NCBI RefSeq assembly: GCF_004770615.1
Contig: NZ_RQER01000007.1
Coordinates: forward strand, 62,001-126,000
DNA length: 64,000 bases
Reading direction: 5' to 3'
Origin: Leptospira langatensis
Lineage (GTDB): Bacteria; Spirochaetota; Leptospiria; Leptospirales; Leptospiraceae
The first letter of the stretch is position 1, and the number at the start of each line of letters is the position of its first letter. The notes below the pieces were generated by a model. It saw nothing but the letters and a program-made list of their open reading frames with translations. It did no database searches and was not told where the DNA came from. This document shows positions 40,311 through 49,258 of this stretch, piece after piece. The position numbers and the translations under genes were made by a program.

Positions 40311-42179
40311 TTGAAGCGTTTTCCTATTTCGCGGTCTGAGTTCTCAGGCCGCGTCTGCATTCTACTCTTTCTCCTTCTTCCTTATTCTTCTCTCCTGTCT
40401 AAGGATATCACTTTTGATTTCATCTATGTGGATGCAAACACAGGCCAGTCCAGCGGTGGACATTCGGCGGTTCGAATGGACGATACTGTCTTTCATTTCC
40501 AATACTATCCGGACGGGATCTTTCGGATCGTAAAGGAATCTTACGATCGCTTCTCCTATTCTTATAATATCTATTCCAATCGCACGAGTAAGATCGCAAA
40601 GATCTCCATGTTTGCCGACGAACTAGAAAAGATCAGGGACGCTTTCGAAAAAGTGTCCATTATCCAATTCAAACACTTAAAGAATTTGGAATCTATTCGA
40701 AGGGATATCTCTTTCTTAAAAGAGATCGAAAGTCCGAATAAACAGGTCCGGATCAAGGGACTGGGATATTTCCAAGCAGGAAGCAAGTCCTCTATCCTTC
40801 TCGCGTTGAAAGAAGAAATGGATCGCAAGAAGGGAAAAGGTTGGTTAGGAAGATCCCGGACAAAACTGAAGAACGAGATCTCGAATTCCATAGAAGACAA
40901 ACAGTTCGAGTTAGAATCCCCTCTTCCGAAAGTAGAAGAAAAGACCTATCCTTTTTATAAAGGAGGGGTTTCTGCCTGGTTCATTCCTCGTCTGGAAAAA
41001 CTTTCCGTTCTGGAAATCTTGGACGGAGGATTCGGATTAAATCAGGATGCGATCTTTTCTTCTGCTTCGTATCCTTTGGATCCTCAGGAAAAGGAAAAAC
41101 TGACTGCCTTACGAGACTCCCTCTTAAGTTCCGTTGTAGATCTATTAGAAGAAGATTCCGCCGATTGGGGTCGCCCTGTCATCACTAGCCTTGCCAGATT
41201 ACTTGTCTTAGAGAAGAGCATTGAACACGGAAGATTGTATTACCTTACTTCCTTTCCGGAAACTTCGGAATCCATTTCTCCCGAAACATTTAAAGAACAT
41301 AAGGAATTCGTAAAACAAAGCCAAAAAGTTTTACTGGGAGCTGCCAAGAATTATAGGGAGGAAGTATTTAAGAGTGATACGCTTTCCGAAGATCAATACC
41401 AAACCTTGGAAGATCTGGAAAATCGGGATTGGGAGCTCAGGACCGGAATGCAAAGAGGGATCTCTATCCGAAATACATTCGAAAAATTGTCTCCCGATCT
41501 TGCAGGAACATTCCTATATTCCTTTCCTGTGCCGGAGAAAGAAAAAATAGATCTTCTCATTTCCAGAGCCGAAGAAAAAGAAGAAGAATATTACGACTCC
41601 CTAAAGTCCTTTTACGATTTCAAACTCGTCGGCAGGAATTGCACTTCGGAGATCTTCGATGTATTAGCATCCAATCTGAGTGAAAAAGAATACCGGGACA
41701 GTCTGGGAGAGAATATCAATCCCCATCGATCTTTGGCGTTCGTTCCTTTTATCGCATACGATACCGTTCTCAGGAATTGGCATATAAAGCATCTGGAAAC
41801 CGAATTTTCGTATAGAAAATCGGAGCTGATCAGGATGTATGATACGGGCTCCGACAAGTGGTACATCTATTTCAGAGAAGCGAATACCCTTACCTCCTCC
41901 GTTTACAGATCGAACGAGGACGACCCTTCTTTTCTGTTTTTCACGGACGATCTATTTCTACTTCGTCCGGTCTATGGCGTCTTGAATTTAGGCTGGGGGC
42001 TGGGAAATTCGGTCTTAGGAATATTTACCCTTCCCTTCGATAAAGGAAAACGGATCCAGAACGGGCTGCAGTCCGCCTTCTTCTCACTGCCTGAATTAGT
42101 ATTTTTTAATATTCGAAAAGGTTCCTTTCCGAACGCGCCCGCTCCAAAGGCAAAAAAGGACTCAAAGGCGGAGGAGTAG
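40311..42179 (+). CDS. DUF4105 family protein, Lnb-like lipoprotein N-acyltransferase candidate
   Basis: A 622-residue protein with a signal peptide (ILLFLLLPYSSLLS). An N-terminal segment SSGGHSAVRMDD (His51) and a C-terminal GRNCTSEIFDVL (Cys444) fit the His/Cys pattern of DUF4105, the family that includes Lnb, which transfers an acyl chain within lipoproteins of some Firmicutes. The intervening 390 residues are helical and much longer than in Lnb. Leptospira normally has Lnt, so another acyl-transfer or peptidase role is possible. The start is a TTG without a close ribosome site, so it is probably coupled to the lipoprotein gene. It overlaps the convergent gene by 18 bases. Confidence 0.65.
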   Translation: MKRFPISRSEFSGRVCILLFLLLPYSSLLSKDITFDFIYVDANTGQSSGGHSAVRMDDTVFHFQYYPDGIFRIVKESYDRFSYSYNIYSNRTSKIAKISMFADELEKIRDAFEKVSIIQFKHLKNLESIRRDISFLKEIESPNKQVRIKGLGYFQAGSKSSILLALKEEMDRKKGKGWLGRSRTKLKNEISNSIEDKQFELESPLPKVEEKTYPFYKGGVSAWFIPRLEKLSVLEILDGGFGLNQDAIFSSASYPLDPQEKEKLTALRDSLLSSVVDLLEEDSADWGRPVITSLARLLVLEKSIEHGRLYYLTSFPETSESISPETFKEHKEFVKQSQKVLLGAAKNYREEVFKSDTLSEDQYQTLEDLENRDWELRTGMQRGISIRNTFEKLSPDLAGTFLYSFPVPEKEKIDLLISRAEEKEEEYYDSLKSFYDFKLVGRNCTSEIFDVLASNLSEKEYRDSLGENINPHRSLAFVPFIAYDTVLRNWHIKHLETEFSYRKSELIRMYDTGSDKWYIYFREANTLTSSVYRSNEDDPSFLFFTDDLFLLRPVYGVLNLGWGLGNSVLGIFTLPFDKGKRIQNGLQSAFFSLPELVFFNIRKGSFPNAPAPKAKKDSKAEE

Positions 42180-43265
42180 ATAGCTGGAATCGTCCCTGAA
42201 TTCCCTAGTAGGAAGACTTACCTTAGTATAAGAGTGGATCGCCTCTTGGAAGGCCGATAGCCCCAATCCTTTTTTTCGGATCTCTTCCAATTCTCCAAAG
42301 AGAGGATTGGAAAGATTATTCAAAAGCCCGTCGCTATATAGGAAAAGAACGTCCCCTTCTTTATAAGGGATCTCATGCGATTCAAATTCCAATGAATCCA
42401 TGATCCCAAGAAGCTGCCCTGATTTCTCGTTTAAAAGCAATTGACCATCAGCCTGGTACAAGACCGGGAAAGGATGCCCTCCCCTTGCATAGGTGATCGT
42501 CTTTTTGTCTAAATGAACGATTGCCACCGCAGCAGTAAGGCTATGGGTACCTATCTCCTGAGACAATTCTACATTCATTCTTTTTAATATATGGGAAGGA
42601 TCGGCTTGTTCCTTATAAGCCTCTCTCGCCACGCTGGTCATGAGTAGCCCGATCAACCCGGAAGTAACTCCGTGATCCTCGATATCGCCCAGAAGGACCA
42701 ATAGATTATTGCCGGTACGGGATAGAACATAGAAGTCCCCGCTTACGAAGGAAGCCGGAATATTATCCACTGCGACTTCCAAGGGAGAAAGGTCCGGAAC
42801 GGACAGGATCTTTCTTTGGATCTTGGAAGCAAGCCTGAGGTCTCTTAGTATACTCTCATCTCTCGCTTCCTTCTCTTTTAACAAAGTGTAATAATCCAAG
42901 GCTCTTTGGACTGCAATTCGCACTGTCTGCAATGAGAACGGCTTGAGTAGGAAATCGGAAGCCTTGTGAGTAAGAGAGGTCACCACATTATTGATGTCCC
43001 TTTCTCCAGTCATCATGATGACCTGGGTCCCTGGATTCAGGTTTTTGAAATAAGGAAGAGCATCCAAACCGCTCGTTCTAGGCATATGTATGTCCAAGAA
43101 TACGATCGGGTTGGCTTCTTTTTCGAAATATTCCTTACCCTTATCCACCGAATCGAAAAACGTAGAATTATAACCTAATTTCGAGAGTAAAATTTCGAGA
43201 GCTTCCCCCACATCCCGATCGTCATCTATGATCAAAATTTCAGGCTTAATCGTAATTGATGTCAT
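42162..43265 (-). CDS. Response regulator with PP2C/SpoIIE phosphatase output (RsbU-like)
   Basis: A 367-residue protein. An N-terminal receiver domain (IIDDDRD, phosphoacceptor in FLDIHMP, Lys in LLKPF) occupies residues 1-125; after a helical linker come PP2C motifs SGDFYVL, GDIEDHGVTSGL and RDDSSYLL that bind two metals. Such proteins dephosphorylate STAS antagonists and so link two-component input to partner switching. Its ATG directly follows the stop of the 271-residue gene. Candidate substrates are the two STAS proteins in this window. Confidence 0.9.
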   Translation of the reverse strand: MTSITIKPEILIIDDDRDVGEALEILLSKLGYNSTFFDSVDKGKEYFEKEANPIVFLDIHMPRTSGLDALPYFKNLNPGTQVIMMTGERDINNVVTSLTHKASDFLLKPFSLQTVRIAVQRALDYYTLLKEKEARDESILRDLRLASKIQRKILSVPDLSPLEVAVDNIPASFVSGDFYVLSRTGNNLLVLLGDIEDHGVTSGLIGLLMTSVAREAYKEQADPSHILKRMNVELSQEIGTHSLTAAVAIVHLDKKTITYARGGHPFPVLYQADGQLLLNEKSGQLLGIMDSLEFESHEIPYKEGDVLFLYSDGLLNNLSNPLFGELEEIRKKGLGLSAFQEAIHSYTKVSLPTREFRDDSSYLLLRL

Positions 43266-44081
43266 CTACTCGATCCTAGAAAATTCCCTGGTTTTGGAAA
43301 TCCTGGCAACCATAGAATCATAGTGTTCGTCAAACAAGGATTTTTCGAGGTAGGAATTGGTACAGGAAACCATTTCTCCATAAGTCCAAGTATACGGCCG
43401 AGAAGAATCCCGATCTAGAATTTTTCCGGAGTGGATCGCTCCGGAAAGAGAGCGAAGGTTTTCTTTTTTAAAACATCTGAGCATCGCTCTAAATTCCCCT
43501 TCCTTCTCTTCGGATAAGAATCTGAAATTTTTGTGAAATAAGACCGCATCGTGGAAATATTCCGGAATATTGAAGGCTCCTGCGGCGCCCATCTTACCGG
43601 AAAGCAGACGAATAAAATGAGTGATCTCGTTCATAATATTCAGTCCCGGATATTCTTGGCCTTCGAATAATTTCTTTTTATCGCCTAACTTGCCAAGACG
43701 AACGTTCTGACTTAAAAGCCAATCTATGTAGACCATCGGAAAGGACTGTCCGATCTTCTTAAACAGGAAGTCGGAGAATTTCAATCTCATGTGCACCAAG
43801 GTCTCTTTCTCTTCCGTCTTGATAAAGATCCGATTGTCCACCTCGGAAATTCCATGGATCTCCAATTGTGTCTTCTGGAATCCTCTCATGGAAAGCATTT
43901 CGAACATGCCGGATTCTTGTAGTAATTCGTCTACTTCCTTGGCGGAGAAACGATTGAAAAGCGTATCCTCGATCCCTAAATGCGTCTTGAATTCTCGATT
44001 TACATCGATCAAACCCAATGCCTCTGGATCGATATAGCTCTGGCCTGCGGGGGCCTTGTCTGAACCGGAAAATATACTCAT
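43266..44081 (-). CDS. Conserved protein of unknown function in deacetylase/phosphatase operon
   Basis: A 271-residue soluble protein, not recognised. It looks mixed alpha/beta, with a strand-rich middle (RIFIKTEEKETLVHMRLKF) and helical C-terminus; several His and Asp residues (EITHFIR, YFHDAVLFHKNF) could bind metal but form no known motif. It starts 2 bases after the deacetylase stop and abuts the RsbU-like gene, so the three products probably work together. Confidence 0.75.
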   Translation of the reverse strand: MSIFSGSDKAPAGQSYIDPEALGLIDVNREFKTHLGIEDTLFNRFSAKEVDELLQESGMFEMLSMRGFQKTQLEIHGISEVDNRIFIKTEEKETLVHMRLKFSDFLFKKIGQSFPMVYIDWLLSQNVRLGKLGDKKKLFEGQEYPGLNIMNEITHFIRLLSGKMGAAGAFNIPEYFHDAVLFHKNFRFLSEEKEGEFRAMLRCFKKENLRSLSGAIHSGKILDRDSSRPYTWTYGEMVSCTNSYLEKSLFDEHYDSMVARISKTREFSRIE

Positions 44082-44083
44082 CT

Positions 44084-44992
44084 CTAAATTAAAGAGGCGA
44101 AAACCCGGATCGTATTGAAATGGATCCGGACCGTATCATGGAAGTTACGAGCGTATCCACCTGCTGGCATGATCACCACCGGAACATCCAAGGAATCGGC
44201 AAAGGCTTTCACCATCCTATCTCTATTTTTTAGCCCTTCGAAAGTAAGCTTCAGATCACCTAACGAATCGTCTTCGAAAGGGTCTGCTCCGGCAAAATAG
44301 AAGATGAGATCCGGTTTAAATTCCGCGCGGATCTTCTCCAAAGCTTGCTCCAAAAGGGACATGTATTGTTTATCCCCAGTGCCGTTGTCTAAGGGAATAT
44401 CTAAATTCGACTTTTCTTTCTTCGGATATAAGTCTTCTTGGTGCATGGAAAACGTCCAAACAGACTTGTCGCCCTGAAAAATTTTAGCGTTCCCGTTCCC
44501 CTGATGAAGGTCCAGATCTATGAATAAAACCTTTCTATCCGGATATTTTTTCAGATAAAGTTTCGTCGCAATGGCCGCATCGTTCAAATAGCAGAAACCT
44601 TCCGCACGATCGGGCATGCTATGGTGAAATCCCCCGCCGATATGATATACATATTTGTAATTCTCGATGGTTTCCGCCGCAAGGACCGTTCCTCCCACTC
44701 CCAGGCAAAAACTTCTCACAATCGCATGATTGAGGGGAAGTTCAGAATACATGGTCCGGTCCGTGTATCTAAGATTCATAAAGTCTGAAATAAATTCGGG
44801 AGTATGAACTAGACTCAGTTCTTCCTCTCCGACCGGAGCAGGCTGAAGAGCAGGCAAAGAAGAAAGTTTAGGATCTTCCTTGACTAGATTGTATATCATT
44901 GCGTATTTACGTGCGGGGAATACGTGAGGACCTAGATCCATATTGTATTCCGGATGATAAATTAATGCGAGCCGTTCTAACTGTTGTCGCAA
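44084..44992 (-). CDS. Histone deacetylase superfamily (AcuC-like) hydrolase
   Basis: A zinc-dependent arginase/deacetylase-fold enzyme. Motifs include GGGFHHSMPD, LIDLDLHQGNGNA-type zinc ligands (FIDLDLHQGNG), FAGADPFEDD and MPAGGYA. Bacterial members remove acyl groups from proteins, polyamines or small amides. I use the TTG at 44992 as start: it lies just ahead of the fold (ALIYHPEYN) and has AAGG nine bases upstream. An ATG at 45091 is only 2 bases from the divergent pyk ATG and lacks a ribosome site. First gene of a tight three-gene operon. Confidence 0.8.
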   Translation of the reverse strand: MRQQLERLALIYHPEYNMDLGPHVFPARKYAMIYNLVKEDPKLSSLPALQPAPVGEEELSLVHTPEFISDFMNLRYTDRTMYSELPLNHAIVRSFCLGVGGTVLAAETIENYKYVYHIGGGFHHSMPDRAEGFCYLNDAAIATKLYLKKYPDRKVLFIDLDLHQGNGNAKIFQGDKSVWTFSMHQEDLYPKKEKSNLDIPLDNGTGDKQYMSLLEQALEKIRAEFKPDLIFYFAGADPFEDDSLGDLKLTFEGLKNRDRMVKAFADSLDVPVVIMPAGGYARNFHDTVRIHFNTIRVFASLI

Positions 44993-45093
44993 GGGCGATT
45001 GCCTTTTTTTTCCCAAGCTTACCCTTCCGTTTCGCCCCGTAAAGAACGAAATCGCATTCTTAAATACGTCCAAATTTTCGGAGGTTCCCATAC

Positions 45094-46518
45094 ATGTTTA
45101 GCCCGGAAAAGAAAACGAAAATGGTCTGTACCATAGGTCCCTCATCCTCGGATGAAATTATTCTCACAGCACTTCTCCGCGCCGGGATGGACATCGCCAG
45201 GATGAATTTCTCCCACGGAACTCACGAAGATCATAAGCAAGTCTTCCAAAAACTCCGCAAATGCGAATCCGAATCAGGAGTCCCTTTAGGGATCATGGCG
45301 GATCTGCAAGGTCCGAAGATCCGCACAGGAAAACTCCGAGTTCCCCAGATCGAATTAGAAAAGGGGAATAAGATCAGACTCTTAGCGGACATGGAATACT
45401 TAGGCGATTCCGAAGCGATCGGAACCACCTATCCAGCTATGATCGAAGATCTTCGTTCGGGAGACAAACTTTTAGTCGATGACGGTAAACTCGTACTAGA
45501 AGTTGAATCCAAATCAAGCAAAGAAGCCCTTTTAAAAGTTATAATTGGTGGAATTCTAAAAAGCAACAAAGGAATTAATTTGCCGGGAACTCCGATCTCC
45601 GCTCCGGCTCTTTCGGAAAAAGACCTTCTAGATCTAAAATTCGCCCTCAGCTTAGGAGTAGATTACGTCGCATTGAGTTTCGTAAGAAGAGCCTCCGATC
45701 TGGAAATGGCAAGAGAGATCATGAGAGGAACCCAGACGGGACTCATTGCCAAGATAGAAAGGCCTGAAGCAATCCGCAATATAGACGAGATCCTAGACGC
45801 CGCAGATGGGATCATGATCGCGAGAGGTGACTTGGGAGTAGAAATAGAAACGGAAAGAGTCCCTGTACTTCAAAAAGAGCTGATATACAAGGCAAATCGT
45901 GCAGGCAAGCCGGTGATCACTGCGACCCAAATGCTCGAGTCCATGGTAGAAAATCCAAGACCGACAAGAGCGGAAGCAAGCGATGTTGCGAATGCGGTGA
46001 TGGATGGGACCGACGCAGTCATGCTATCAGGCGAATCCGCCAGTGGAAAATATCCGGTGGAATCCGCAGAGATGATGGCAAAGATCCTAAGAGAAACCGA
46101 GAACTTGGACCGGATCTATGAGATCCATTGGAATCTGAAAAAATCCGAATTAGAGATCGAAAGGGCAGCCTTAGGATCGGCAGCAAGGGAGATCGCTCAT
46201 AGCATCCAAGCAAAAGCGATCGTGAATTTTACTCGAAGTGGTTATTCTGCACTCGTAACCTCGGAGATGAGACCGAAGGTCCCTATTCTCTCTTTCACTC
46301 CTTATCTAGCGACGGCAAGAAAAATGAAATTGTATAGAGGAGTACAACCTTACGTTATGCCCTTTATGGAAACCTTCTTCGATATGATCCGTTACATGGA
46401 AACGAAACTCCCCGAAGATGGGATGCTCGCTCCAGGAGATTTAGTAGTCATTCTTTCAGGAGCGCCGGGAGGAGAAGCAAAGTCGGTAGACTTTTTACAG
46501 ATCTATAAGATAAGATGA
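45094..46518 (+). CDS. pyk: Pyruvate kinase
   Basis: A 474-residue enzyme. Motifs: TIGPSS, ARMNFSHG, the catalytic LIAKIERPEAIRN, GIMIARGDLGVE and the MLSGESASGKYP metal/phosphate loop. It converts PEP and ADP to pyruvate and ATP. The ATG is preceded by GGAGG nine bases away. It stands head to head with the deacetylase operon. Confidence 0.97.
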   Translation: MFSPEKKTKMVCTIGPSSSDEIILTALLRAGMDIARMNFSHGTHEDHKQVFQKLRKCESESGVPLGIMADLQGPKIRTGKLRVPQIELEKGNKIRLLADMEYLGDSEAIGTTYPAMIEDLRSGDKLLVDDGKLVLEVESKSSKEALLKVIIGGILKSNKGINLPGTPISAPALSEKDLLDLKFALSLGVDYVALSFVRRASDLEMAREIMRGTQTGLIAKIERPEAIRNIDEILDAADGIMIARGDLGVEIETERVPVLQKELIYKANRAGKPVITATQMLESMVENPRPTRAEASDVANAVMDGTDAVMLSGESASGKYPVESAEMMAKILRETENLDRIYEIHWNLKKSELEIERAALGSAAREIAHSIQAKAIVNFTRSGYSALVTSEMRPKVPILSFTPYLATARKMKLYRGVQPYVMPFMETFFDMIRYMETKLPEDGMLAPGDLVVILSGAPGGEAKSVDFLQIYKIR

Positions 46519-46609
46519 TCGACCTTGAGTTCTAAAAAGGAATATATATCAACTCCGGAAGAAGGTTTTTTTTTCTTTTTATTACCAGATAAGCGGGTAA
46601 AGACCGATC

Positions 46610-47011
46610 ATGATCAAATACATTCTGAGTTGGTTCCTTCTTCTTTGTGCCGCACTCTTAAATGCGGCCATTCGAGAGTTGGCGTATAAAGGTCTTTTCG
46701 AAGAACACCTCTCACACCAGATTTCCGTTTTCACCGGGATCATTCTTATTTCGGTACCGATCTTCTATATTTCCAGAAAATGGCCCTTTAAAGACGGAAT
46801 GCAAGCCTTTGCAATAGGTCTCGTTTGGTGTTTCATGACGGATCTTTTCGAATTCCTGATGTTCTTTCGGGTTTCCGAAAATCCATATAAGGATTTTCTA
46901 AAGGTCCATAATATTTTCGCAGGAGAATTTTGGATCTTGATCCTGATTTGGCTGGTGATCTTTCCCATCTTGTCTTATAGATCATGGCAAAGATCGACGA
47001 AGAAAGATTAG
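46610..47011 (+). CDS. Small membrane protein of unknown function
   Basis: A 133-residue protein with four hydrophobic helices (about 3-22, 38-54, 67-85, 108-125) and short polar loops (NAAIRELAYKGLFEEHLSHQ). No motif identifies it. It ends with a 4-base tail-to-tail overlap with the MscS gene. A T-rich stretch precedes it after pyk. Confidence 0.75.
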   Translation: MIKYILSWFLLLCAALLNAAIRELAYKGLFEEHLSHQISVFTGIILISVPIFYISRKWPFKDGMQAFAIGLVWCFMTDLFEFLMFFRVSENPYKDFLKVHNIFAGEFWILILIWLVIFPILSYRSWQRSTKKD

Positions 47012-47877
47012 AGGATACGAATTCCTGCTTCGGAGAATTCCTTTAATACTTCTCTTGAGATCCGGGCTCTCTGGTTTCTCTTCTCTTTGATATGAGTTAG
47101 ATAGCGTAGAGAGAAAAGGATCCCTCCTTCTTCTACATTTATATAAACGATCGGCGTAATCTTGCCCAAGCGGACCAAATAATTCTTAGAAAGTTCTCTC
47201 ACAGTTTGATCGATCTTGTGCTGGTCTATGATGGATCCGTTCTGCAAGATACCATTCAGTAGTTTTTCCGCCTTCTCCCAGTCGCTTCCGTGAGGGACTT
47301 TCAGTCGGAACTCGTCCCAGATAAAACCGAACTTTTCCTTTACCACATAAACCTTATGAAGGATCACAGAGTGGTTCGGAATATGCACAAGTCGGTTTGT
47401 AGACTGTTCCGATTTAGGATCTTGGCTGATCTCCATGAGAGTGAAACGGTTGATACCGATATTCACTACATCACCTCTGATCCCATCGATCTCGATCCGA
47501 TCTCCTACTTCGAAGCCGTTACTTCCATGGATCATGAGCCAGCCTACATAGTTCAAGGTGATGTCTTTCAAAGAGATCACGATACCCGCACCGGCTAACC
47601 CCATGACAGTCGGTAAGTAAGATAATCCGGAGAAAATGATCGGAAGAAGGGAAACTGCTCCAACCAATACGAATAAGATCCGAGTAACCCTTCTTCGATT
47701 ATAACGAACCGAATTGTCTGCAGGAGGCCGGATGCGATCGAAGGTCAAGACGAATGTCTTATAAACGATGACTAAACTGATAATGAAATAAACAACAAGG
47801 ATGAGCTCTTGGGAGATGGTTCTTTCCTTCAAAGATAGAAGGTAGAAAGGATTCAGTAATTGAATAATATCTTCCAT
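47008..47877 (-). CDS. MscS-family mechanosensitive ion channel
   Basis: A 289-residue protein with three membrane helices; the third, pore-lining helix is LPTVMGLAGAGIVISLKDI, with the Gly/Ala pattern of MscS, followed by the beta domain motif GFEVGDRIEIDGIRGDV. Such channels release solutes on hypo-osmotic shock. The protein lacks extra N-terminal domains, so it is a minimal form. Confidence 0.93.
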   Translation of the reverse strand: MEDIIQLLNPFYLLSLKERTISQELILVVYFIISLVIVYKTFVLTFDRIRPPADNSVRYNRRRVTRILFVLVGAVSLLPIIFSGLSYLPTVMGLAGAGIVISLKDITLNYVGWLMIHGSNGFEVGDRIEIDGIRGDVVNIGINRFTLMEISQDPKSEQSTNRLVHIPNHSVILHKVYVVKEKFGFIWDEFRLKVPHGSDWEKAEKLLNGILQNGSIIDQHKIDQTVRELSKNYLVRLGKITPIVYINVEEGGILFSLRYLTHIKEKRNQRARISREVLKEFSEAGIRIL

Positions 47878-47943
47878 GCGCGAGAAGCCAGACTGAGATC
47901 TGATTCAAACCAGATCAAGGCAATTCCTACATTTGGCTTCTAT

Positions 47944-47953
47944 AGTTCCTACA
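47944..47953 (-). repeat. TGTAGGAACT intergenic repeat copy
   Basis: Exact inverse copy of the 10-mer at 12492 and 33502. A near copy (one mismatch) lies at 47922-47931 in the same orientation. Close to GC-rich hairpin copy B. Confidence 0.45.
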
Positions 47954-48036
47954 GCAATTGAAGGCTTAGAAAAACGAATTGCAGGATCGAAGAAAATCTG
48001 ATAGAGGAAAGCGAGCCCTCCCACGGGGGCCCACCT

Positions 48037-48057
48037 CCCCACCCGAGGAGGGTGGGG
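48037..48057. repeat. GC-rich hairpin repeat, copy B
   Basis: CCCCACCC-GAGGA-GGGTGGGG, the same 8-base arms as copy A at 33388-33409 with a 5-base loop. The stretch 47878-48163 has no convincing gene; GC-rich composition makes spurious frames. A TCGCTCCC motif also follows, as near copy A. Confidence 0.5.
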
Positions 48058-48163
48058 GCAGCTTAACTTTGTCGTTTGGTTTGATTTTGCTTCTCTTCGA
48101 TCAGCAACCTTACCAGGAATCTCGCTCCCTACGAGTCGCTCGATTGGGTGGGCGCCGCCCTCG

Positions 48164-49258
48164 TTATCGCATCTTCTTCTGAGAACGAAACGCTTCCACA
48201 ATCTCAGGCAATTCTACAGGAATATCCCAGATCGGAGAACCAGGAGACTGCAAAAGAACGAATCTAACGGAGCTTCCCACATTCTTCTTATCGTGCAGGG
48301 TATGCTTAGCTACCTGAGAAGATTTACTCGAATCTTGAAAAGGAAGATCGTACTGGATCAGGATCTTTTTCAGATCCTCGATCCAATCCTTGTCTAGGCC
48401 TTGCTTCTGCACGGAAAGAATGATCGCAGTCAAGAGTCCCACTGCCACCGCCTCTCCGTGAGAATATTTTTTATAATTCGTAAGGGACTCAATGGCGTGA
48501 GCAGTTGTATGGCCGAGATTCAATACTTTTCTGAGTCCCATCTCCCTTTCATCTTGGCTTACTATATTCGCCTTATATAAAATAGAGCCCACGATCAATT
48601 CCAAAAGCGCCGCAGAAGAATGATCGTATACTTCTTTGCTATTCGCTCTGACCTTGTCTAGATATTCTCCACCGGAAAGAAGACTATGCTTTACGATCTC
48701 CGCCATTCCACATCTCCATTCTTTCTTAGGCAATGTGGATAACGCGATCAACGGAACATACACAAACTCGGGTTGATAGAAAGAGCCGATCATATTCTTG
48801 CCCAAGTCCGCATTTACGGCCACCTTTCCTCCCACCGAAGAATCCACGCAGGCAAGTAGACTCGTTGGGATCTGAGCGAATCGTATTCCCCGCAAGAAAG
48901 TAGAGGCGATGAAACCCGCAAAGTCACCTACCACTCCGCCTCCTAGGGCCAAGATCAAACTCTTGCGATCCGCTCCAAGCTCTATCAGTCTATTGTAAAC
49001 GGCAGCGGTTCGATTAATATGCTTATTCTTTTCTCCGCCTTTGATATGGATCTCGAATACAGGAACGCCAAGATCTTTCAGTTCCATATTGTAGAATTTG
49101 GAGAATAGTCCGGAGAGTTTTTTCTCCGTTAAAATGAAAATCGACGAAACAGGATAGAACCTTTGGATCGTCTCTCCGAGTCCCCTAAAGTCGGAATGAA
49201 TGCTAACTTTGTATTCCTTGGAGAAGGCATGTATCTTCACTTCTTGGATCGGATTCAT
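48164..49258 (-). CDS. aroB: 3-dehydroquinate synthase
   Basis: A 364-residue enzyme. NAD/metal-binding motifs: ALGGGVVGDFAGFIAST, QIPTSLLACVDSSVGGKVAVN (family signature, split over two strands), and HGEAVAVGL with zinc His residues. It makes 3-dehydroquinate in the shikimate pathway. Its ATG overlaps the nudix stop (ATGA). Confidence 0.96.
   Translation of the reverse strand: MNPIQEVKIHAFSKEYKVSIHSDFRGLGETIQRFYPVSSIFILTEKKLSGLFSKFYNMELKDLGVPVFEIHIKGGEKNKHINRTAAVYNRLIELGADRKSLILALGGGVVGDFAGFIASTFLRGIRFAQIPTSLLACVDSSVGGKVAVNADLGKNMIGSFYQPEFVYVPLIALSTLPKKEWRCGMAEIVKHSLLSGGEYLDKVRANSKEVYDHSSAALLELIVGSILYKANIVSQDEREMGLRKVLNLGHTTAHAIESLTNYKKYSHGEAVAVGLLTAIILSVQKQGLDKDWIEDLKKILIQYDLPFQDSSKSSQVAKHTLHDKKNVGSSVRFVLLQSPGSPIWDIPVELPEIVEAFRSQKKMR

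Noticed and set aside
46519..46609. T-rich tract after pyk as a terminator
   Set aside because: No convincing stem precedes the T run.
47905..48201. A frame crossing the GC-rich repeat after aroB
   Set aside because: Composition is that of the repeat; no ribosome site or recognisable fold.
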